Shown: one piece after another, positions 1 through 6,500 of the stretch
Layout: each line of letters begins with the position of its first letter
Position numbering within the stretch: the first letter of the stretch is position 1
Assembly (NCBI GenBank): GCA_005881995.1
Contig: VBHV01000636.1
Location: 6,631 to 17,411, forward strand
DNA: 10,781 bases
Direction: 5' to 3'
Origin: Chloroflexota bacterium
GTDB lineage: Bacteria > Chloroflexota > Ktedonobacteria > Ktedonobacterales > Ktedonobacteraceae
Program-made: the position numbers and the translations under genes
Notes under the pieces: model-generated
Told to the model about the DNA's origin: nothing
What the model saw: the letters and a program-made list of their open reading frames with translations, nothing else
Databases searched by the model: none

Positions 1-2
1 CT

Positions 3-218
3 CCTGACGAGGCGCGTGCATTTATTGCAGAGTACGAGGCTGTTCGCGGCTCAGCGTTCACCAAAGCCGAATGGGCCACTATAGCCGCCGCCGCGACATT
101 TGCCATTGCCTACTCCGCGCGCTGCGAAAACTGTCTTGATGCTGAAGCCACTACATTTCCTGAAGGCAGCTATCGGGAGGCTCTGACACACTATGGAGAA
201 GTGTTCCTCAACCTGTAG
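3..218 (+). CDS. Aminoglycoside phosphotransferase-type protein, C-terminal fragment
   Basis: The frame is open from the left edge of the window to a TAG stop at 216-218, giving 71 residues. The text (AFIAEYEAVRGSAFTKAEW, then a helix ending AYSARCEN) resembles the last helices of the APH phosphotransferase superfamily, where a 'YE..RG..FT..E' segment followed by 'A..AR.E' is common in actinobacterial and Chloroflexota members. Family members transfer phosphate from ATP to a hydroxyl of small molecules, including some antibiotics. The catalytic HxD and Mg-binding DxD motifs would lie upstream, outside the window, so neither activity nor substrate can be judged. The GNAT gene follows 24 bases later on the same strand, so the two may be co-transcribed. 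The family assignment rests on recalled family pattern and is only moderately sure. Confidence 0.6.
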   Translation, partial: PDEARAFIAEYEAVRGSAFTKAEWATIAAAATFAIAYSARCENCLDAEATTFPEGSYREALTHYGEVFLNL

Positions 219-242
219 ATTCTCTATGAGAAGGAGTGAGCA

Positions 243-845
243 ATGCAAGTCTTCTTGGAAACCGAGCGCTTGGTGCTGCGCCGCTTCACCGAGGCCGACG
301 TGGACCACCTGGTCGACCTCGACAGCGATCCCGAGGTCATGCGCTTCCTCACCGGCGGCACGCCGACGCCGCGCGAGGTAATCCAAAACGACATCCTGCC
401 CGCGTTCCTGCGCTCCTACGAGCACTTCCCCGGCTTTGGCGTCTGGGCGGCGACCGAGAAAGCGAGCGGGGAGTTCCTGGGATGGTTCAGCTTCCGGCCA
501 AAGGATGCCGCCAGCCCCAATGATGTCGCGCTCGGCTATCGGCTGCGCCGGGCCGTCTGGGGCCAGGGCTACGCCACTGAAGGGGTGCGTGCACTGATCC
601 GCCAGGGCTTCACCGAACTGGACGTGCAGCGCGTGTTTGCCACGACCTACCAGGACAACCTCGCCTCCCGCCGGGTCATGGAGAAGGCGGGCCTGACGCT
701 GGTGCGGACGTACCGCCTCACTCCGGCGGACCTCTTGGCCGCGGGCACCTACCACAGCACGTCCCAGGACCTCTGGGACGGGGACGATGTCGAGTATGCG
801 CTGGAAAAGGCCGCCCGGGAGCGAGCACAGGCGCCTGAGTTCTAA
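243..845 (+). CDS. GNAT family N-acetyltransferase, RimJ/RimL type
   Basis: This is a 200-residue protein of the GNAT_3 (RimJ/RimL-like) group, which moves an acetyl group from acetyl-CoA to an amine on a protein N-terminus or small molecule in the cytoplasm. It opens with the typical 'LETERLVLRRFTEAD' strand-turn-helix (residues 5-19). The acetyl-CoA pyrophosphate-binding loop is WGQGYATEG (106-114), and the C-terminal CoA-contact helix is NLASRRVMEKAG (139-150). Length is normal for the group. The ATG at 243 is supported by AAGGAG at 231-236, six bases upstream. The C-terminal tail (from about 165) is longer than the core fold needs. The gene reads visibly richer in G and C, especially at third positions, than the regulator and hydrolase genes in the window, which could mean acquisition from a high-GC donor. 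Substrate is unknown. The phosphotransferase neighbour makes a resistance or modification role possible but unproven. Confidence 0.88.
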   Translation: MQVFLETERLVLRRFTEADVDHLVDLDSDPEVMRFLTGGTPTPREVIQNDILPAFLRSYEHFPGFGVWAATEKASGEFLGWFSFRPKDAASPNDVALGYRLRRAVWGQGYATEGVRALIRQGFTELDVQRVFATTYQDNLASRRVMEKAGLTLVRTYRLTPADLLAAGTYHSTSQDLWDGDDVEYALEKAARERAQAPEF

Positions 846-902
846 TGCAGGAATCATCTGTTGAAATTTCACCTGGACAACCCCGCGACAGGAGGTCCAG
901 CC

Positions 903-1712
903 CTAAATGTCGCTCGCGCTGCCATGTCGGCCATGGCCGGCAGCGAAACGACGTGCTCCCTCTACAGACTCTCCAGAACGAAGCACGGAGAGGCCACGGC
1001 GCGTCTCGTTGCCGAGTGCTTCCACCCACGAAAAGGACCACTGCTCGTACGCAGACAGCCGATCAGAGCGCAATCCCTGTTGAGGGAAACGGGCGAGGTC
1101 GTCCGCGAGTGCGAGCGCGGTAGCAAGAGCCTCCCCAGGTCGTGTGAGGCGATTGACAAGGCCCATGGTCAACGCCTCCTGCCCAGACACGCCACGACCT
1201 GTGAGAATTAAGTCCAGCGCGTGACTTTGTCCAATGAGGCGTGGAAGGCGAATCGTGCCCCCATCAACGAGCGGCACCCCCCAGCGACGGTTAAACACCC
1301 CAAAGATTGCATTTTCCGCCGCCACGCGCAGATCACACCAGAGCGCAACTTCGAGTCCCCCGGCGACGGCATAACCCTCGACCGCGGCAATCACCGGTTT
1401 GGAGAGCAGCATCCGTGTGACGCCCAATGGCCCATCTCCCTCTTCGCTCACCCGCAGCATCCGTGTGGCATCAGCGACCGCTTTGAGATCGAAGCCAGAA
1501 CAGAAAGTTTCTCCGCTTCCGCTCAGGACCGCGACCGCCAGTGTATCGTCGCTGTCAAATTCACGGAAGGCCTGGGCTAATGCAGATGCCGTTGGCCCAT
1601 CGAGCGCATTTCTCACTTCCGGTCGGTTGATGGTGACAACAAACGTGCCTCCCTGCCTCTCTGTCACGATCGCGTGCTTCCCATCATCGTCTGTGCTCAC
1701 ATCGTAGGACAT
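903..1712 (-). CDS. Crotonase-family protein (enoyl-CoA hydratase/isomerase-like)
   Basis: This 269-residue protein has the crotonase fold, which binds acyl-CoA thioesters in the cytoplasm and stabilises an enolate in an oxyanion hole. Visible motifs are 'INRPEVRNAL' (28-37), the first oxyanion-hole segment CSGFDLKA (71-78), and the second segment VAGGLEVALWCDL (116-128). G119 and E121 match the oxyanion glycine and the first catalytic glutamate (Glu144 of rat hydratase). Aligning by eye to the rat enzyme, the second glutamate (Glu164) is N141 here, in 'FNRRWGVPLVDGGT'. The protein is therefore probably not a standard 2-enoyl-CoA hydratase; an isomerase, hydrolase or other crotonase activity is likelier. 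The ATG at 1712 has AAGGAG five bases upstream (complement of 1718-1723). The start lies 33 bases downstream of the DinB-type pseudogene on the same strand, so the two were probably one transcript. It converges with the GNAT gene, 57 bases apart. Confidence 0.88.
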   Translation of the reverse strand: MSYDVSTDDDGKHAIVTERQGGTFVVTINRPEVRNALDGPTASALAQAFREFDSDDTLAVAVLSGSGETFCSGFDLKAVADATRMLRVSEEGDGPLGVTRMLLSKPVIAAVEGYAVAGGLEVALWCDLRVAAENAIFGVFNRRWGVPLVDGGTIRLPRLIGQSHALDLILTGRGVSGQEALTMGLVNRLTRPGEALATALALADDLARFPQQGLRSDRLSAYEQWSFSWVEALGNETRRGLSVLRSGESVEGARRFAAGHGRHGSASDI

Positions 1713-1745
1713 AGCAACTCCTTCAAATGGCTAGAGAGCCATCCA

Positions 1746-2158
1746 TCACCCAATATAATCCTGAACCTGCTGGGGCAATGCTTTGTTCATCGCCTTGAGG
1801 TAAATCGTGGCCTTCCCGAAGAAAATCAGCAGCGCCTGGAGATAGACATCGAGTTGCATATCAACCGGCATCGCATAGCCGCCTCGATCAACCGTCTTCT
1901 TCAAATCTTCATCCGATAAAGCAGAAACGGTTGCTTTCATCTCCTCGTCCAGCGTGTGAAACCACTCCTGAAGCCGGGCAACGCTGCTCCCCAGGCCTGC
2001 CTCCGTGTTGCGATATGACCAATCTTGGCCCCCAACGTCGTATTCTGCCCGCCAGGACTAAAAGCCAGCTCAGCATCGCTCAGGGTATCTAACAACTGTG
2101 TGCGCAGCGCATGTGTGCCCTCAATCCAGGGCCATTTCTCTTGCATATAGCTATTCAT
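1746..2158 (-). pseudogene. DinB-fold protein, broken by an internal frameshifting deletion
   Basis: Two fragments in different frames form one gene. The N-terminal piece (from ATG 2156-2158) reads MNSYMQEKWPWIEGTHALRT to the segment 'GGQNTTLGA', then runs out of frame to a stop. Switching frame near 2022-2035 gives 'QDWSYRNTEAGLGSS', then 'VARLQEWFHTLDEEMKATVS', continuing through 'LSDEDLKKTVDRGG' to the TGA at 1746-1748. Both pieces fit the DinB-like four-helix metalloprotein family. In relatives as I remember them, about 20 residues (around a 'REIG.VEH.YI.SFK' segment that carries a metal-ligand histidine) stand between these two blocks. Here they are missing and the frame is off, so loss of about 3k+1 bases is the simplest reading, not a one-base sequencing error. 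AAGGAG (complement of 2167-2172) precedes the start, and a promoter lies upstream. The crotonase gene follows 33 bases later. The loss of function is inferred from the fragments and recalled homologs. Confidence 0.75.
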
Positions 2159-2213
2159 AGTATTCTCTCCTTCTTTAGAACTTCCAATACCTCATCTAAT
2201 ATGGAACAGTTAT

Positions 2214-2242
2214 ACTATCCAATACCTGACACCTCCTGTCAA
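2214..2242 (-). promoter_or_regulatory. Predicted promoter of the DinB/crotonase unit
   Basis: On the minus strand, TTGACA (complement of 2237-2242, a perfect -35 box) and GATAGT (complement of 2214-2219, 4 of 6 matches to TATAAT) are 17 bases apart, aimed at the start at 2158. The -35 box overlaps one arm of the TGACA-N5-TGTCA inverted repeat, so a repressor bound there would block it. Confidence 0.55.
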
Positions 2243-2253
2243 GTTTTTATGAT
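2226..2253 (+). promoter_or_regulatory. Predicted promoter of the WYL regulator gene
   Basis: CTGACA (2226-2231, 5 of 6 matches to TTGACA) and TATGAT (2248-2253, 5 of 6 matches to TATAAT) are separated by 16 bases and point to the regulator start at 2310, leaving a leader of about 50 bases. The -35 box is the other arm of the same inverted repeat used by the opposed promoter. Confidence 0.55.
2227..2241. promoter_or_regulatory. Likely operator for the WYL regulator: TGACA-N5-TGTCA
   Basis: This is a perfect inverted repeat, TGACA (2227-2231) and TGTCA (2237-2241) around CCTCC. The two arm centres are ten bases apart, one helical turn, as expected for a dimeric helix-turn-helix protein. It lies exactly between two divergent promoters and overlaps both -35 boxes. 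WYL-type regulators next to divergent genes commonly bind such sites. That the adjacent regulator binds this one is inference. Confidence 0.55.
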
Positions 2254-2295
2254 ATGCTACTTACATCGTCTTCATTATATAAGAAGGGACATATT

Positions 2296-2301
2296 GGAGG
2301 G
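2296..2301 (+). promoter_or_regulatory. Ribosome binding site fixing a TTG start
   Basis: GGAGGG lies eight bases before TTG at 2310. The protein from this TTG begins MRADRLLVLLLLLQTRGRVT, which matches the usual N-terminus of the family, so the rare start codon is well supported over later ATG codons. Confidence 0.75.
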
Positions 2302-2309
2302 ATATTACC

Positions 2310-3302
2310 TTGCGAGCAGACCGATTACTGGTATTACTCCTGCTGTTACAAACCAGGGGACGTGTCACGGCGCAATCGCTGGCGAGACGGCTGGAGGTTT
2401 CGGAGCGAACGGTGTATCGCGACCTGGAAGCGCTCAGTATGGCCGGGGTACCCGTATACGGGGAACGTGGCCCTGGCGGCGGTTGGTCTCTCCTGGAAGA
2501 CTACCGCACCAACCTGACGAGATTGACCGAGGCCGAGGTAAACACACTCTTCATGTCAGGCATGGCCGGACCCCTGGAAGACCTGGGGCTTGGCAAGGCG
2601 CGAGAAGATGCGCTGCTCAAGCTGCTGGCGGCGCTTCCCTCGGTCTACCGCCGCAATGCTGAAATGGCGCGCCAGCGCATTCACCTGGATGCGACAGGCT
2701 GGTTTCATCACGACGAACCCGTACCCTTTCTGCCCATGATCCAGGAAGCTATCTGGAATGATCGACGACTACGTCTCACCTACCAGCGCGGCAGCGATCA
2801 TACGCTGGGCGAACGGTTGGTAAACCCCTACGGGCTGGTGGCGAAAGCCAGCGTCTGGTACCTGGTTTGCACTACCGCTGAGTCCGGTGGTGAAATGCGT
2901 GTGTATCGGGTTTCGCGCATCCAATCGACTGAGTTAACGGATGAGCACTTTGAGCGGCCCGATACGTTTGACCTTGTTGCTTTCTGGAATGAGTGGAGCG
3001 CGACGTTTGAAAAGAGCCTCTATCCTTATCCCGTGACCCTGCGTGTTGCCTCCGAATCTCTGTCTGAACTCTCCTATCTCTTTGGTGATTGGGTACAAAC
3101 TCGCCAAACCCTCCTACAGTCTGGTTCACCAGATGAGCAGGGACGCATTACCCTCTCGCTCTATTTCGAATCATTGTCCCATGCTCGTTCGCGCCTGTTG
3201 GGATTTGGTACAAGCGTTGAGATACTCGAACCACAGGAACTGCGAGACAGTCTGGCAGAGTATGCGGTGCGTATTGCGCAATTGTATGGGCAGCGTCTGT
3301 GA
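2310..3302 (+). CDS. HTH/WYL-domain transcriptional regulator (YafY type)
   Basis: This 330-residue regulator has an N-terminal winged helix-turn-helix (about 1-65; recognition region 'LEVSERTVYRDLEAL', wing 'YGERGPGGGWSLL'). A helical linker follows, then a WYL domain (about 140-215) with the signature W183-Y184-L185 and the basic 'RVYRVSRI' strand (197-204), then a WCX-type C-terminal extension (about 237-328, 'GFGTSVEILEPQELRDSLAE'). WYL domains are ligand-sensing folds, often for nucleic-acid-type or other negatively charged ligands, that control DNA binding. The length and order are complete for the family. The gene is divergent from the DinB/crotonase unit and shares with it an inverted-repeat control site, so autoregulation and control of that unit are likely. 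It could also influence the CHAT-Clp gene downstream, but that gene has its own promoter and no copy of the same inverted repeat was seen there. The ligand is unknown. Confidence 0.93.
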   Translation: MRADRLLVLLLLLQTRGRVTAQSLARRLEVSERTVYRDLEALSMAGVPVYGERGPGGGWSLLEDYRTNLTRLTEAEVNTLFMSGMAGPLEDLGLGKAREDALLKLLAALPSVYRRNAEMARQRIHLDATGWFHHDEPVPFLPMIQEAIWNDRRLRLTYQRGSDHTLGERLVNPYGLVAKASVWYLVCTTAESGGEMRVYRVSRIQSTELTDEHFERPDTFDLVAFWNEWSATFEKSLYPYPVTLRVASESLSELSYLFGDWVQTRQTLLQSGSPDEQGRITLSLYFESLSHARSRLLGFGTSVEILEPQELRDSLAEYAVRIAQLYGQRL

Positions 3303-3356
3303 TTATGGCGACCTTCGCGGTTGCCTCGAGAATCAAAAATTCTGTTAAAGCAGCTA

Positions 3357-3386
3357 TTGACACTTCCATATCCTGACACGTATACT
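3357..3386 (+). promoter_or_regulatory. Strong sigma-A-type promoter before the CHAT-Clp gene
   Basis: A perfect -35 box TTGACA (3357-3362) and a -10 box TATACT (3381-3386, 5 of 6) are separated by 18 bases. Transcription would start near 3393, leaving a leader of roughly 170 bases before the ATG at 3567. It lies just after the WYL gene ends, so the big gene need not depend on readthrough. Confidence 0.65.
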
Positions 3387-3434
3387 CTTCTTGCCTTGTT
3401 GTTATCTCTTTGGATTGTTTGCCTGGTCTCTGGT

Positions 3435-3513
3435 CATCTCACCAACGCACTACGTGCTAAGGCTGCGCCGTCAGGTGAGATGCAAGGACTGGTCTCTCCT
3501 GTAAAGAGTCAGT
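3435..3513 (+). promoter_or_regulatory. Structured leader RNA upstream of the CHAT-Clp gene
   Basis: Inside the predicted leader, CATCTCACC (3435-3443) pairs perfectly with GGTGAGATG (3474-3482). The 30-base interior holds two small hairpins, GCAC-TAC-GTGC (3447-3457) and GGC-TGC-GCC (3461-3469), which together give a three-way-junction shape. A second hairpin follows: ACTG and CTCT (3488-3497) pair with AGAG and CAGT (3505-3513) around a 7-base loop. No T-run follows, so this is not a simple terminator. It does not match a riboswitch class I recognise. It could be a regulatory leader, a temperature-sensitive structure, or an operator pair. The pairing is seen; the function is not known. Confidence 0.4.
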
Positions 3514-3566
3514 TATTGCGGTGATAGAAGATCGTAGTTGAGCACGATAGAGGAAATAATACGACT

Positions 3567-6500
3567 ATGGAGCAGCTTGCCCTCTTACATATTACACGCA
3601 CGGATTCAGTATATCGTTTTCGCCTTGAACCTCCTGTCGGCCCTGTATCTGGTCCTCTGGAATCTAGCGTAGAACTTACAACTGAGCAGCAGGAACGTTT
3701 GCGTCGTGCCTTACAGTCTGCATCTCAATACATGCAGTCAAGCGACTCAAAGGGCCAGGCGCGGCGGAGCGGGAGTAGTGATGCGCTCGTTTCATTAGGG
3801 CGTTTTCTCTTCGATACCCTTCTCTCCTCTGTGATACAGGAGAGCCTGCGTCAACTCGACACTCCTTTGCTGCTCAACACCAATACTCCAGATATTCCAT
3901 GGGAACTGCTCTATGACAGCAAGCCTGCTCCTGGTCATTTCCTCTGCCAGCACATGAGCATTGGACGGCAGGCGAACAGCCAGTCCAGCCAGACACAGCG
4001 CCTCTTCCAGGTGGAGCGTTTAAGCCCTGAGACCTCCCTGCATAAAAGCCGCAAACCAGGGCGGCGTGAAACGCAGGGGTTGACGGTGCTGTTTCTTGTT
4101 AATCCTACCAGCGAGTGTCCCATCGCGGAAGAAGAAGTCGCCACACTCTGCACAACTTTGCCCGAGGCCATATCGCGTATTATTCTCTATCGCCAGCAGG
4201 CCAATCAGTTAGAGATGCGCTTACGTTTCAACGCGGACATGCCGCAGGTTCTACATTATGCAGGGCCCATACCTGCAGCGACATCAACGGGTGAACCGAC
4301 GCTGGCATTGGCCGGGCATACACGTTTAGATACAAACGCGGCAACGCAGCTCTTTTCATCGTTACCAAAACGCCCCCTCGTCGTGTTAAGCTACTACGAT
4401 GGCTCGCAGGTCGGTGCCCTGCCACCTTATGAAATAGAGGCGCTTGCGGCCTCCAATCTCATGGCGGCGGGAGCGAGCGCGGTTCTCGCTATGCGCTGGC
4501 CTGTGAACGCACAGCGAGCGCGCGAATTTACCGTGCTCTTTTACCAGGAGACCGCGGACGGCGTCTCGCTGGGTGAAGCACTGCGTCGCGCTCGCTCAAC
4601 TATGGCCCAGCGGCATCCTGGTGACCTCTCCTGGTTAAGCTACGTGCTGTACGGCGATCCTACAGGCTCGCTGGTAGCCAGTTCTCCTGGTGGGCGCGAT
4701 CGCAACCTGGAACTGTCTCTCGATGCGCTGGATGACGATCATTTGATGCAGCCCATGTTCTCTTCATCGAATGCACTCGACCGCCGCTTCTTACAGGAAG
4801 TGCTGGGCCTGGCCTTGATGGAAGCGCGGCGTATGCATAAAGACTATCTTGGGACTCCGCACCTCTTCATCGCTCTCACCAAGCTCGACGGTGGCTGCAC
4901 GCAGGATGCCTTGCGCAGTCTCAATTTCTCTCCCAAGCAAGTACGCGATGTGATTCGTCTCGCGTTGGGGAACGGCAAAGCCACCAGTGACACACCTATC
5001 CTGCCAACGCGCCGTTGCAAAGAGATTTTGCAAACCGCCGAGCGCAATGCATTGAATGCGGGTTCCACCTCTATCGATGAGCGCGCCATCGCCCAGGCAG
5101 TGTTGAGCGAAAAGGATGGCGTCACCCATGAACTGCTCACCAAAATGGGCATCAACCCATCGCAATTGATCGAGACGATCTTGTTGAGCAATGCGCGTGC
5201 GCTGCTCGAACTCGTCCCTTCGGTGAGCGCGAACCCGGCTGCTCCCATTGAACTGCCGGTCGGCATTGGTCCCGAAGGAGGCATCAAGGGCGGAAATACG
5301 GTGCTTGAACGCCTGGGACGCGACCTGACGAAGCAGGCCAGTATGAAACAATTGCAGCCGCTTATCGGACGCGAAAAAGAGATGCGGCAGCTCATCCAGA
5401 CCTTGATGCTCAAGGACCGCAACAATCCTATCTTAATCGGCGATTCGGGTGTTGGCAAAACCACCATCGTGACAGGATTGGCGCAGCGCATTGTTGACGG
5501 CAAAGTACCACCCGAATTGCGCGGCAAACGTTTGATCGAACTCTCGGCCAGTTCACTCGTCGCCGGAACCAAGTATCGCGGCGAATTTGAGGAGCGGCTC
5601 TTGAAGGTGCTTGAAGAGGCCGAGGGCAGCGGTGATATCATCCTGTTTATCGATGAAATGCATCTCTTGATCGGCACCGGTCGAGCTGCCGATGGCAGTA
5701 TTGACGCGGCAGGTATTCTCAAGCCCGCGCTGGCGGGTGGGCGTCTGCGCTGCATCGGCGCGACAACCCCGCAGGAGTATCGCACCATCGAGAAGGATGC
5801 CGCCATGGAACGCCGCCTGCGTCCCATCATGATCGAAGAGCCCGCGGTAGATGAAGCGCTGGCGATCTTAACAGGCATGCGCGATTTGTACGAGCAGCAT
5901 CATCATGTCAGCATCGCCAAAGAGACGCTCTACGCGGCGGTGCATCTTTCCGAGCAATATCTGCCGAATTTGCGCCTGCCAGACAAGGCCTGCAGTGTGC
6001 TGGACGAAGCGTGTTCGCAGGCGCGTGTGTTTTTAGCCGAGGACGAAAGCGAGCAGAACGCTGGGGAGAATGCCAACGATGACCTGGATGATGCCTTCGC
6101 GGATCAGCCGCTGATTACTCCCTCGATGATCGCGGAGGTGATCTCGCATCGCACCGGCATACCCGTGCGCGCGCCGGGGCGCGAAGAGCGCGATCGCCTG
6201 CTCAATCTGGAAGCCCTGCTCAAGCGGCGCGTGATTGGCCAGGACGTGGCGATTGCGCGCGTCACCCAGGCCATCCAGGTAGCACGCGCCGGCCTGAAGC
6301 CGCGCAATCGTCCATCAGGGGTGTTCCTCTTCTTAGGCCCAACCGGGGTCGGGAAAACGGAGCTGGCGCGCGCGTTAGCAGCCGAGGTCTTCGGCTCCGA
6401 CGAGCACCTGATCCGCGTTGATATGTCAGAATACATGGAGAAGCACGCCGTCTCGCGCATGATCGGCGCGCCTCCGGGCTATATCGGCTATGACCAGGAA

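Noticed and set aside
51..872. Minus-strand open frame of 273 residues
   Set aside because: It is antisense to the phosphotransferase fragment and the GC-rich GNAT gene. High GC creates long shadow frames.
873..900. Terminator between the converging GNAT and crotonase genes (CTGGAC...GTCCAG)
   Set aside because: Only six base pairs around a 16-base loop with no T-run on either side.
861..1211. Plus-strand open frame of 116 residues
   Set aside because: It is antisense to the crotonase gene, which has clear family motifs and its own ribosome binding site.
3303..3350. Terminator after the WYL gene (GCGACC-TTCGC-GGTTGC)
   Set aside because: A six-pair stem with one G-U pair and no following T-run; too weak to list.
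3451..3460. GTGCTAA resembling the right half of a CIRCE heat-shock operator
   Set aside because: The matching left half (TTAGCACTC with a nine-base spacer) is absent. The surrounding symmetry belongs to the leader stem instead.
3321..3524. Possible 67-residue membrane peptide with a TTG start between the WYL and CHAT-Clp genes
   Set aside because: It has a hydrophobic stretch, but no ribosome binding site, and it overlaps the strong promoter at 3357-3386 and the leader inverted repeat.
4844..5878. Minus-strand open frame of 344 residues
   Set aside because: It lies fully antisense to the Clp_N and AAA1 part of the CHAT-Clp gene, is serine/arginine-rich low-complexity text and has no family resemblance.
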